64,000 nucleotides of DNA, taken from Methyloligella sp. GTDB taxonomy: Bacteria > Pseudomonadota > Alphaproteobacteria > Rhizobiales > HXMU1428-3. Every line of letters begins with the position of its first letter. The stretch's first letter is position 1. Under the pieces are notes generated by a model. The model saw nothing but the letters and a program-made list of their open reading frames with translations. It ran no database searches and was not told the origin of the DNA. The position numbers and the translations under genes were made by a program. The stretch covers positions 1 to 64,000 of the forward strand of contig BQJJ01000013.1 of assembly GCA_021604645.1 (NCBI GenBank), in the 5' to 3' direction. This document shows positions 56,601 through 64,000 of the stretch, in pieces.

Positions 56601-57656
56601 CTTCGCTTGAGTAGAAAGAACATGAAGTTTAGAAGTGAAAAAAACCTGATCACCCTTCACATCAGCACCAGGCAATTCAGTTTTACTTAGTGCCTTTTTA
56701 TCTGAGCCAACATCTCTCGACTCAACCTTTGCCTTTATAATTGGAGGGGCAGCTCGCCCAATACGACCTAAACCTGCTTTCAAATCTCCCTTGGCAAACC
56801 AGACATCACCTTTAGCACCAACCTGTCCGTCAAACTCAATTTGCCGATCAGATTTAGGCGTCGTCACTTTTCCCTGCACAGGAAAAACCGCTTGGCTTAC
56901 CTTTTGTTTGCCATCAGAATTTTTGTTTAATTCTCCAACCGCCAATCGGATGAAATGAGGCGTATCTTGCGTTAGATATTTACCATTAAAATAAAACGGG
57001 CCCTTCAAAGTAATAGCAGAAAGAACACCATCTATATTTTTCATTTCAAAAGAACGAAGCTTAGCACTCCCACTTGTTTTAGCTCGCTTCTTAACACTAG
57101 AGCGAACAACCGATTGCAACTGAAGAGAGCCATTTTTAATCTTAACATTACGAAGAGAAATCAAATTAGGACTAAGCTGAAAACCAGAAAGTGCCGCTTC
57201 TTGAACGGCCACTTCTTCTTGAGCTCCTTTTGAGCGCCCCTTCCTCTTAGAAGCTTTCTGCTGCGCACCTTTCTGGCCCACATCAAAAGAAGGACGTCCA
57301 TTCTGATCAAATTGTAATAATAATTTCGGACTATCAAGTGTCACAGTGCTTGCCTCAACCACCCCCTTCAATAAAGGAGGCACAGCAACCCAAAGCGTCA
57401 GCTCTTTAACATCAAGAACCGGCTTTCCATTTTTTCCACTTTCACCAATGCGAATATTTTCCGCCCGCACATAAGGCGCTGGTAGCAAGCGGACATTTAA
57501 CCCACCATCAAGCTCAACCTTGCTTCCCATAATTTCAGAAAGACGCACCTCAAAGTCAGTGCGATAATCATCCCAGTTAATCAGCAAGGGAACTGTAAAC
57601 AGAGCGGTTAAGACCAAAATCATAAAGGCTGCTATTGCAGTGAGTAGATTATTCAA
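53679..57656 (-). CDS. Large AsmA family protein
   Basis: About 1325 residues. One N-terminal membrane helix (AIAAFMILVLTALFTVPLLI) is followed by the AsmA entry motif INWDDYRTDFEVRLSEIMGSKVELDGGLNVRLLPAPYVRAENI. The C-terminal AsmA-like domain (about 1080-1250) has ASGILRERSEGYGLNGTLSLEKARLEEVG and GEFSFNLSLSGAGSSPRALVSSLIGEGFLKISDGDLRQVNPVLLG. A charged coiled-coil ends the protein. AsmA-like proteins form bridge-like periplasmic conduits thought to move phospholipids to the outer membrane. No ATG fits: the TTG at 57656 has AAGGA at eight bases and is chosen over a TTG at 57695 without a ribosome site. Confidence 0.88.
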   Translation of the reverse strand: MNNLLTAIAAFMILVLTALFTVPLLINWDDYRTDFEVRLSEIMGSKVELDGGLNVRLLPAPYVRAENIRIGESGKNGKPVLDVKELTLWVAVPPLLKGVVEASTVTLDSPKLLLQFDQNGRPSFDVGQKGAQQKASKRKGRSKGAQEEVAVQEAALSGFQLSPNLISLRNVKIKNGSLQLQSVVRSSVKKRAKTSGSAKLRSFEMKNIDGVLSAITLKGPFYFNGKYLTQDTPHFIRLAVGELNKNSDGKQKVSQAVFPVQGKVTTPKSDRQIEFDGQVGAKGDVWFAKGDLKAGLGRIGRAAPPIIKAKVESRDVGSDKKALSKTELPGADVKGDQVFFTSKLHVLSTQAKLTDILIRTGSLARPQTVRGELEINWRDELALMGTANGQVIDLNSALAGSTSDDPTSQLSSSLYVAPGAALSKLNDLLLSQAKFFERIDFTAKVAQIYLGQGDVRDFSLKVKGRDGQIRVEDLTGRMAGSSRMSVSGNFTEKENGAFFNGFLYLRGLQFQEFMRWAVPSYTHSYTGGENKFGRGKYMLSGNIVSEGDSFFLNSLQGTLGRSSLRGDLSYKKGKVSKDTSARAAEMKLSLRSGPLRIEDVLGEQIGLKDFEDKFSQFFKSQTSQASKNDTGAFLQTTIELSAQKVIFSDSVQKDVRLVWRDHAAGSFVETLSGVSEGGLKLVYENGRADGTGDKAGEDKFFLEVLNETALKELVGISGLDKAYKISNVVGENFYPLRFGVRRETSSEYSHYRFDGQMGGSDTAFSVFIPLEGDEKKEGVMTIFGGMESSNGALLLSKFLPFSIESHGSKKKFGPAKVTFTARGTGSDGFRGHVKLVNNVMTASYDGQFSLKKNEPTSDGEVLISSNKSSEVLALFGLAHLNTKNEEEPFRARGKFSKVQNGFALNDLKIAIGDRQVIGTGLFEEKDGQPRYRFALATERLDLQTLLGALQKQAANGEKQQRVQVANLETGDNKTDGRENALKTVWSNSPFYIRKNDKTASSNEEEIYRLGDFSIRVSDLQLSERLSLSDAEVRWRVHPNHIEIVKIAGKSLGGVFNASGILRERSEGYGLNGTLSLEKARLEEVGAAEEASIGTGEFSFNLSLSGAGSSPRALVSSLIGEGFLKISDGDLRQVNPVLLGQLAERFLQSENGDAGQLKADLASVVENVKPLKFKSLDLGLQLLDGDVKLRQKDFGIRPGIIGLQAELKLVDLSWMGNWSIQPEERKTIGKVPGIVRKIRGDLQSVAGFHSQMDVNEFERFLTLKHKERELRSLEKVRLEQEARRLAEERRQAEEELKRINEEKARLKREQEKFDNLNRTDLPPLQE

Positions 57657-57810
57657 GGCACTGTTCCTTAAAACCGACAGGTACGTATCAGGCAATAACT
57701 AAAAAACACATAAATTAAAAATAACATTCAATTGAGCATAAAACGAACTGAAACCATCAACAATATTCCAATCCATATAAATTTCTGCATTAATAATAAA
57801 CGCGACCCGT

Positions 57811-57910
57811 CGGTTGCTTCTTGCGGATGCCTGATGGGCATCTGAAGTCAATCTTGCGGATGCCAAGTGGGCATCTGAAGCAAAAAAAAGCAACCTGAAG
57901 GCACACTAAG
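57811..57910 (+). repeat. Type A repeat with two further units nested inside its loop
   Basis: The outer arm GGTTGC (57812-57817) pairs with GCAACC (57890-57895), followed by the usual tail TGAAGGCACACTAA. Inside lie two tandem units, 57821-57848 (GGATGC-ctgatg-GGCATCTGAAG) and 57854-57880 (GGATGC-caagtg-GGCATCTGAAG). The element ends about 100 bases before the clcA start. Confidence 0.8.
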
Positions 57911-58013
57911 ATAGTATCAAATAACAATTTATATCATTATCATCTATTTCAGTCATAAATTTGAACAAAGATCAATAATCTAACAGAGCTATAGATCAAT
58001 ATCTGAGAGCACC

Positions 58014-59726
58014 ATGACAAAACAAAAACACTATATAAAAAGGTTGAAATGGGCTCTAAAATACAAATCCAGAGGCTTAAAACCCGTTTATAACGAATTA
58101 TACTATGATCGCATAGCACCCCACATCAGCGCCTTTGTTAAAAATAAAGACTATTTTCTATGGTTTGTTGCCCTTTTAATCGGAATTTCAGTCGGAGGCG
58201 CCACTCTTTTATTCCGGCATTTAATCGGGGCCTTCCAATGGCTCTGGCTTGGTACTGCCAACGAACAAATCGGAGATTTCTTTCAAACCACCCCTAGCTA
58301 TGTCTTCTTCATAGCACCCATCATCGGTGGCATTATCGTTGGTCAAATCCTCCATCATTTCATGCCCGGTAAACGAGCACACGCGGTTGCAGACGTTATC
58401 GAAGCCAAAGCCATCAAAGGCGCGTACATAGACTTAAAAACCGGCATCTGGAGCGCAATAATCGCCGTCATTAGTTTGGGCTTTGGCGCAAGTGCAGGCC
58501 GTGAAGGTCCTGTCGTCCACCTAGGCGCTACACTCTCTTCATTCATTTCGCGTGCGTCCGAACTCACCTTTGCCCATCGCCGCATCCTAATGGCGTCTGG
58601 CGCAGCTGCAGCTGTTAGTGCCTCTTTCAATGCCCCCATTGCCGGCGTTCTATTTGCTCATGAAGTCATCTTAGCCCATTATGCCCTAAGTGCATTCGTC
58701 CCCGTTGTTCTGGCAAGTGTGGCAGGCGCCATCATTGTGCGCATCACCATTGGAGAATTCCCGGCCTTTATCATACCGGACTATTCCATTTCATCTTATT
58801 TGGAATTCCCAGCCTTCGCCGCTTTAGGGCTTTTTGCAGCTTTAATTTCTATTTTGTTTCAATTAAGCATGTCCACAACCGAGCGGATAGCCTGGAGCTA
58901 TAACCTCCCCATCTGGGCGCGCCCAATAATAGGTGGTGTTCTTGTCGGCTCAATCGCTGTATTTTTCCCTGAAGTGTTAGGTGTGGGCTACGACACAACA
59001 GACAACGCCTTAAAACAAAACCTAAGCCTCACACTGTTGCTTTCCTTATTGCTCGCAAAAATCATCGCCACCTCGATCACCCTCGCCTCCAGATTTGGCG
59101 GCGGCATCTTCTCGCCCTCTCTTTATTTGGGCGCTTGTGCCGGTGGCGCATTCGGCCTCATCATAGCGCACTTTTTCCCTGGCACCGCCTCAAGTCATGG
59201 GCTTTACGCCATCCTCGGCATGGGCGGCGTCGCAGCCGCCATTTTAGGCGCGCCCATTTCCACCGCCATGATCGTCTTTGAGCTTACCGGCGGCTATGAA
59301 ATGACAATCGCACTCCTGGTCACTGTCTCAATCTCAACAGCGCTTTCAAATGCAGTCTTAGGGATGAGTTTCTTTCACTGGCAACTCTCAACCAGAGGAT
59401 TATTCTTGGCAGCAGGCCCTCACAAACAAATTGCAAAAACCCTCACAGTCAATGAATTCTACACACCGTTGGAAACCACGAAAGAAACGTCTGAAGAAGA
59501 ACCACCACACTTACAACCAGATGAAAACGGCAAATACCCCGCCAGCCTTCACCTAACAGACAACATCGAAAAAGCATTGCGAGCCTTCAACCAAAGCGGC
59601 GAAGAAAAACTGCCCATCATCATAGACAAACACAACACCCAAATCCTGGGCCACGCCACCCACCTAGACGCCCTAAACGCCTACAACAAATCCCTCATCC
59701 ATGCCCATGAAGAGGAGCATAAATAA
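58014..59726 (+). CDS. ClC family chloride channel/transporter with partial CBS region
   Basis: A 570-residue membrane protein with about ten membrane segments. The filter and gating motifs are GASAGREGPVVHLGA (about residues 160-174, with the external gating glutamate of GREGP) and FGGGIFSPSLYLGACAGGAFG. Further matches are the helix R-like GMGGVAAAILGAPISTAMIVFELTGGYEM and an early GVLFAHEVIL. A C-terminal CBS-like segment (about 455-560, LTVNEFYTPLE...ALRAFNQSGEEKLPIIID) may sense nucleotides. The gating glutamate suggests a chloride/proton exchanger rather than a pure channel, by family knowledge. Codon use becomes GC-rich towards its end, unlike the next gene. Confidence 0.92.
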   Translation: MTKQKHYIKRLKWALKYKSRGLKPVYNELYYDRIAPHISAFVKNKDYFLWFVALLIGISVGGATLLFRHLIGAFQWLWLGTANEQIGDFFQTTPSYVFFIAPIIGGIIVGQILHHFMPGKRAHAVADVIEAKAIKGAYIDLKTGIWSAIIAVISLGFGASAGREGPVVHLGATLSSFISRASELTFAHRRILMASGAAAAVSASFNAPIAGVLFAHEVILAHYALSAFVPVVLASVAGAIIVRITIGEFPAFIIPDYSISSYLEFPAFAALGLFAALISILFQLSMSTTERIAWSYNLPIWARPIIGGVLVGSIAVFFPEVLGVGYDTTDNALKQNLSLTLLLSLLLAKIIATSITLASRFGGGIFSPSLYLGACAGGAFGLIIAHFFPGTASSHGLYAILGMGGVAAAILGAPISTAMIVFELTGGYEMTIALLVTVSISTALSNAVLGMSFFHWQLSTRGLFLAAGPHKQIAKTLTVNEFYTPLETTKETSEEEPPHLQPDENGKYPASLHLTDNIEKALRAFNQSGEEKLPIIIDKHNTQILGHATHLDALNAYNKSLIHAHEEEHK

Positions 59727-59734
59727 ATCTAAAT

Positions 59735-60844
59735 ATGAGAAAACATATATCTGATAGCCCTAGCATTTCAATAGATCAACATGTTCAAAATAAAATCACT
59801 AGTCTTGGGCAAAGCCTAAAACAACGCCATGCAGTATACCTCGATATGTGTTTCTGGATTCTTCTACGAGATGCATTCCAAAAAGGGACAAACAGCAATG
59901 AAAATAGACTACTAAATCTGTTACGAGAAAAAACAAAATCTGGATTAGTTTTTTGCCCAATCAGTGAATATACTTTCTTTGAATTGATGAAACAATCCGA
60001 CCCAACAACGAGGAGTGCAACTGCTTCTTTGATAGACGAATTAAGTTTAGGGGTCACTCTCTTCTCAGAACAGATACTGCAATATTATGAAATAAGACAC
60101 TATTTTTATAAATTACTAGGTGATAGTCAATTATTACCAATCGAAGAACTAGTCTGGTGCAAACTAAGTTATGTATTTGGAATCCTGCATCCCTCACAGA
60201 CTCCATTTGATAAAGCAACCGAACTTACCATTCAAAAATCTTTCTTTGATTATATGTGGAACATTTCACTTAAGAAATTAATAGAACAGATTGATGATAA
60301 AGAATTAAACCCTATTGATTTTAAAGAGCTAGCAACATTGCTAAATGAAGGTATCAACTCTCATAAAAGCGATATTAAAAGTTATAGACAAGCATATAAA
60401 GCTGAGATCAGAGGAGCTGTTGAAAAACCTAGTGAATTTTTTCCCGAGATTCTTCAACAATGCACTGCAGATAATGGTATGAATTCGCTTCAATTTAATC
60501 CATCTAAACAAAAAGAACTAACAACCATTTTTAGAAATGCGATGGTTATTGGGCTGGAAAAAGGTAAAGCCCAAGAGCAACTCAGAACAATACATATAAA
60601 AGCAAGCCTGCATGCTTCTTTACGATGGAATAAAGGACAAAAATTAGATAGCAATGATCTATTTGACTTCCAACACGCAACTTCTGCACTAGCTTATTGC
60701 AACACTTTCTTCACAGAAAAACCACTATGTACAATGATTAAACAAAACCATTTGGAACTCGACAAGCTGTATGAATGTTTTGTAACCGCAAGTCTTGAGG
60801 AAGCAATAGAAATTATTGAAAGCTTAAATTCTACCACACAGTAA
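59735..60844 (+). CDS. Unrecognised protein with PIN-like nuclease residues
   Basis: A 369-residue soluble protein I do not recognise as a named family. Three acidic blocks resemble a PIN-like ribonuclease site: VYLDMCFW (Asp near 37), ISEYTFFELMK (Glu near 83) and NDLFDFQHATSALAYCNTFFTEKPL (307-331, with Asp308 and Asp311). The last block follows the D-x2-DF-x-HA and later aromatic/TEK layout seen in PIN-like proteins. The middle (about 100-290) is helical and rich in Lys, Glu and Gln. It starts eight bases after the clcA stop with no good ribosome site. Its base composition is lower in GC than clcA and uvrD, suggesting acquisition. The role could be RNA cleavage in stress or defence; this is inference. 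Confidence 0.6.
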   Translation: MRKHISDSPSISIDQHVQNKITSLGQSLKQRHAVYLDMCFWILLRDAFQKGTNSNENRLLNLLREKTKSGLVFCPISEYTFFELMKQSDPTTRSATASLIDELSLGVTLFSEQILQYYEIRHYFYKLLGDSQLLPIEELVWCKLSYVFGILHPSQTPFDKATELTIQKSFFDYMWNISLKKLIEQIDDKELNPIDFKELATLLNEGINSHKSDIKSYRQAYKAEIRGAVEKPSEFFPEILQQCTADNGMNSLQFNPSKQKELTTIFRNAMVIGLEKGKAQEQLRTIHIKASLHASLRWNKGQKLDSNDLFDFQHATSALAYCNTFFTEKPLCTMIKQNHLELDKLYECFVTASLEEAIEIIESLNSTTQ

Positions 60845-61028
60845 TTTTAATTTTTGCATCCCTCACCCTGCCCAAAACATAAGCAACCCGACACCCAAAC
60901 CTCCCATACAAAAACCTCAACCACACCTATCACACTGTAATAACAATGCTTTCCAAACACTCTCCCTTTTGGCCCATTGCTTGCAAAATAAAAAATGTTG
61001 AACTAATTTCTAAAACAGGGAGCATAAA

Positions 61029-61382
61029 ATGCTTTTAAAAAAATTGTCTGGGTTACTTGCCGTTATTTGTCTGTTTTTTACTTTGAGTAGCACATTAACT
61101 GTCAGTGCCGTCGCAGTTGAGACAGCAAAAGCTGCCGAACATACCGTCGAGATTAAGGGCATGGAGTTCAGCCCCAAAACTCTCACCATCAAAGCCGGAG
61201 ACAAAGTTAAATTCATCAATAAAGACAGCGCCCCACACACAGCCTCTGCCACAGACGGAAGGTTTGAAAGCGGTGAGCTCGCAGAAGGCCAAAGCGAAAT
61301 AGTCACATTCGAAAAAGCAGACACATACGCTTATTATTGCATGTTCCACCCCTCAATGAGCGGCAAGATCATCGTTGAATAA
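61029..61382 (+). CDS. Cupredoxin (plastocyanin/amicyanin-like) copper protein
   Basis: A 117-residue exported type 1 blue-copper protein. The signal peptide covers about residues 1-35. The cupredoxin fold has MEFSPKTLTIKAGDKVKFINKDSAPHTASATDG and ends YAYYCMFHPSMSGKIIV. The predicted copper ligands are His70 (PHTA), Cys104, His107 and Met110, with the amicyanin-type C-x2-H-x2-M spacing. A GGGAG precedes the ATG. It probably carries electrons in the periplasm; the partner is not in the window. Confidence 0.9.
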   Translation: MLLKKLSGLLAVICLFFTLSSTLTVSAVAVETAKAAEHTVEIKGMEFSPKTLTIKAGDKVKFINKDSAPHTASATDGRFESGELAEGQSEIVTFEKADTYAYYCMFHPSMSGKIIVE

Positions 61383-61400
61383 TCCCTTGCTAAAGAACAA

Positions 61401-61727
61401 TTAGCAGTTGATCTTAATCAGCTGATTTGTGAGTTCAAGAAGCTTAGGATTATCAAGCAATTTTTTAGCTTGGTGAGCATCTTGGCAATTTCTAGCCTTG
61501 TCTGTGTTCGCAATAGCGCGTAACGCAAAAAAGGTGCCCGTTAAAGAATTATGCTTCGCTGCATTATCAATGAGCTGCGTACAAGCTTTCACAATCTGTG
61601 TATTCGGCACCTTGCCACCACCCTGTGTACAAGTTGCATAATCCTTCTCCAATCCCTCATAAGCCTGAACCTGTGAAGTTGCTAAAACACCAAAACAAAA
61701 AATTGATAGGATCAAAAAAACTCTCAT
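61401..61727 (-). CDS. Small secreted protein, function unknown
   Basis: About 108 residues with a clear signal peptide (MRVFLILSIFCFGVLATSQVQA). The mature part is helical with four cysteines: YATCTQGG, VKACTQL, ARNCQDA and a terminal INC. These could pair into two disulfide bonds. The body resembles a short Sel1/TPR-like helical hairpin (ACTQLIDNAAKHNSLTGTFFALRAIA), seen in other alphaproteobacterial periplasmic proteins, but I cannot name a family. GGGAG is three bases from the ATG at 61727, which is preferred to an upstream start. It is convergent with the cupredoxin gene. Confidence 0.7.
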   Translation of the reverse strand: MRVFLILSIFCFGVLATSQVQAYEGLEKDYATCTQGGGKVPNTQIVKACTQLIDNAAKHNSLTGTFFALRAIANTDKARNCQDAHQAKKLLDNPKLLELTNQLIKINC

Positions 61728-62030
61728 AAACTCCCTGCCTTCCTCAAATTCTTTAAGTAAATCTCTGAAGCTAAAAACAAGAGTGAGCAAAATCCCGCTC
61801 AGTGTAAAGTTAAATAAGTTTAATCAAGCCATACCCAAAAACCCCAAAACCCACCTTTTATTCTCTAAAACTGACTAAAATCCTCCTAACCTAACCCAAA
61901 AGTGGATAACCTCCCCTTTTGGCCTCAATAACCTTGTGCGAATGCCCCCTCACCTTTTTTTTCCCACAAAACTCCGATAGATTGGTCTTTAAGAATCTAA
62001 AAGAAAAACCTAACTGAGAAAAAGCCTTCA

Positions 62031-64000
62031 ATGTCATCAAATGCTAAAGCCCCATCTCTCTCTGAGCGCGCAAAAGGTAACATTGCAGCGCCAACACCAC
62101 CTTATTTAAACGGGCTCAATGAGGAACAAGCTGATGCCGTTCTCACAACAGACGGCCCCGTTTTGGTACTTGCAGGCGCCGGTACAGGCAAAACACGCGT
62201 TCTCACCACCCGCATAGGACATATCCTGGCCACCGGCAAAGCCCGGCCTAATGAAATTCTCGCCGTGACCTTCACCAACAAAGCCACCAGAGAAATGAAA
62301 AACCGCATCGGCGCGATGATCGGCGGCATGGTTGAAGGCATGCCATGGCTTGGCACTTTCCACTCCATCGGTGTGAAAATCCTGCGCAGACACGCCGAAA
62401 TGGTAGACCTCAAATCAAACTTCACAATTCTGGATGGCGATGACAGCCTGCGCTTAATGAAGCAACTCATCAAAGCCGAGAACATAGACGAAAAACGCTG
62501 GCCCCCTCGCCGCCTCGCCACCATCATCGACGGCTGGAAAAACCGCGGGCTCACACCAGAAAAAGTCCCCTCAAATGAGCGCGGCATTTTCGCCGATGGC
62601 CGCGGCCTCAGTCTTTATGCCGCCTATCAAAAACGTTTGAAAGAACTCAATGCCGTTGACTTTGGTGACCTCTTGTTGGAGATGAACAAACTCCTTGCAG
62701 ACAACCCAGACATCTTAAAAGAATATCACCGCCGCTTTAAATATATTTTGGTCGACGAATATCAAGATACCAACGTTGCCCAATATATGTGGCTCCGCCT
62801 CATCGCCCAAGGCACTGGCAACATCTGCTGCGTTGGCGATGATGATCAAGCCATTTACGGCTGGCGCGGCGCAGAAGTCGATAACATCCTCCGCTTTGAG
62901 AAAGATTTCCCTGGCGCAAAAACCATCCGCCTGGAGCGCAATTATAGATCAACCGGCCACATCTTAGCGGCCGCCTCCGGCCTCATTTCTCATAACGAAG
63001 ACCGCTTAGGCAAAACATTGCACACAGAAGATGGGTTAGGCGATCAAGTCACACTCAAAGGCGTGTGGGATGACGCAGAAGAAGCCCGCTCTATAGGTGA
63101 TGAAATCGAAGCCCTGCAAACCAAACAGCATCCCTTAAACGAGATCGCCATTCTAGTCCGCGCCTCTTTTCAAATGCGCGCCTTTGAAGATCGCTTCGTC
63201 ACCTTAGGCCTGCCATACCGCGTCATCGGTGGCCCGCGCTTTTATGAGCGCTTAGAGATTAAAGACGCTTGCGCTTATTTCGATGTCGTCCTCAACCCAG
63301 CCAATGACCTGAAGTTCGAGCGCATCATCAACACACCAAAACGCGGTTTAGCTAACGCAACGCTTGAGGTCCTCCATCACCATGCAAGATCCAGAGGCAT
63401 TTCGCTATTTGAATCTGCAATGGAGATCGTCGATACAGAAGAACTGCGCCCCAAACCACGCGGGTCATTGCGCGCCCTGATTGAGCGCTTTGGACATTGG
63501 CGCTCACTCGTAGAGAACACACCACACACAGAACTCGCCGAACAAATCTTAGATGACAGCGGCTATACGCAGATGTGGCAAAAAGACAAAAGCCCACAAG
63601 CCCAAACAAGATTAGAGAACTTAAAAGAACTCATCCGCTATATGGGCGAATTTGAAAATCTCGCCGGTTTTATGGAGCACGTCTCACTCGTCATGGATGC
63701 CGATGCAAACAATGATGGTGACCGAGTGAACCTGATGACCCTGCACGCCGCAAAAGGCCTGGAGTTTGACACCGTATTCCTCCCCGGTTGGGAAGAAGGC
63801 TTGTTCCCGCACCAACGTTCATTAGATGAAGAAGGCAAGTCAGGCCTCGAGGAAGAACGCCGCCTTGGTTATGTCGGCATAACACGCGCCAAGAAAAAAT
63901 CCCATATCAGCTTCACCCAAAACCGCCGCATCCACGGCTCTTGGGTCACCCAGCCACCATCGCGCTTCATAGATGAGCTGCCTGAGAAAAACATTGAAGT
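62031..64000 (+). CDS. uvrD: ATP-dependent DNA helicase UvrD/PcrA, 3' end missing
   Basis: Superfamily 1A 3'-5' helicase for nucleotide excision and mismatch repair. The reading frame is open from the ATG at 62031 to the window edge (656 codons). Motifs in order are the Q-motif LNGLNEEQADAV, Walker A LAGAGTGKTRVL, motif Ia TFTNKATREM, and Walker B ILVDEYQDTN. Next come motif III GDDDQAIYGWRGA, motif IV RLERNYRS, motif V LMTLHAAKGLEFD, and motif VI EEERRLGYVGITRAKK. The remaining C-terminal part lies outside the window. It is more GC-rich than the rest. No SOS box was found upstream. Confidence 0.95.
   Translation, partial: MSSNAKAPSLSERAKGNIAAPTPPYLNGLNEEQADAVLTTDGPVLVLAGAGTGKTRVLTTRIGHILATGKARPNEILAVTFTNKATREMKNRIGAMIGGMVEGMPWLGTFHSIGVKILRRHAEMVDLKSNFTILDGDDSLRLMKQLIKAENIDEKRWPPRRLATIIDGWKNRGLTPEKVPSNERGIFADGRGLSLYAAYQKRLKELNAVDFGDLLLEMNKLLADNPDILKEYHRRFKYILVDEYQDTNVAQYMWLRLIAQGTGNICCVGDDDQAIYGWRGAEVDNILRFEKDFPGAKTIRLERNYRSTGHILAAASGLISHNEDRLGKTLHTEDGLGDQVTLKGVWDDAEEARSIGDEIEALQTKQHPLNEIAILVRASFQMRAFEDRFVTLGLPYRVIGGPRFYERLEIKDACAYFDVVLNPANDLKFERIINTPKRGLANATLEVLHHHARSRGISLFESAMEIVDTEELRPKPRGSLRALIERFGHWRSLVENTPHTELAEQILDDSGYTQMWQKDKSPQAQTRLENLKELIRYMGEFENLAGFMEHVSLVMDADANNDGDRVNLMTLHAAKGLEFDTVFLPGWEEGLFPHQRSLDEEGKSGLEEERRLGYVGITRAKKKSHISFTQNRRIHGSWVTQPPSRFIDELPEKNIE

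Overview
The window looks like chromosomal core sequence from a low-GC alphaproteobacterium, most probably a free-living, flagellated member of the Hyphomicrobiales or a close relative. The evidence is the gene set and the signals. It carries SciP and a CtrA-type site beside flagellar genes, FlbD, a MucR/Ros regulator, and a Rhodobacter/Rhizobium-type PmtA. It also has a circularly permuted (two-piece) tmRNA gene next to SspB, GTTC-N7-GTTC SOS boxes, and a palindromic element of the type common in Rhizobiales. I see no prophage, complete insertion sequence or CRISPR array.

Layout. 1-2315: tRNA-Met, pmtA and mnmA on the minus strand. 2850-13958: a plus-strand flagellar block (fliK, flgD, sciP, fliF, fliG, fliH, fliN, flbD, flhA). 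It has a candidate sigma-54 promoter before fliK and a CtrA box before fliF. 14063-16829: comF, mucR and an ImuA-like gene preceded by two SOS boxes. 17031-20918: the NAD biosynthesis operon nadABC with a promoter and a strong palindromic operator. 21123-30691: mixed genes (SleB-type hydrolase, meaB, ppdK, gamma-glutamylcyclotransferase-like, LbtU-like porin, MarR, PhzF). 31126-36660: a minus-strand block of miaA, ilvB, ilvH, pdxJ and ilvC. 36805-49949: serB, an MscS-like channel, a Cys-rich secreted protein, degP, a DUF2065 gene, hflC, hflK, two soluble chemoreceptors, folA and thyA. 50086-53611: ssrA, sspB, fumC and a ribbon-helix-helix protein. 53679-64000: a large AsmA protein, a ClC channel, an unrecognised PIN-like protein, a cupredoxin, a small secreted protein and the 5' part of uvrD, which runs off the end.

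The most unusual content is a mosaic of dispersed, nested palindromic repeats with no match to any family I know. The main unit (type A) is a hairpin whose stem varies with compensatory changes (GGTTGC/GCAACC, GGATGC/GCATCT). Its loop, close to TAGTGG, and its tail, close to CTGAAGCGCCACTAA, are conserved. In most GGTTGC copies the tail can pair back with the loop. A second unit (type B) is a variable hairpin followed by AATAGCCRTGAGAGA. Units sit inside one another's loops, and every recognisable copy reads on the plus strand whatever the direction of the flanking genes. One pair lies in frame inside the 5' part of nadA. Islands are at about 11.6-11.8, 17.3, 21.0, 30.9-31.1, 40.1-40.4, 53.1-53.3 and 57.8-57.9 kb.

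Functional links: CtrA/SciP and FlbD with sigma-54 would time flagellar expression. ssrA and sspB are adjacent parts of the trans-translation and ClpXP pathway. hflK, hflC and degP are envelope quality-control genes. The ilv genes supply branched-chain amino acids. The ImuA-like gene is apparently SOS-controlled but lacks its usual imuB and dnaE2 partners here.
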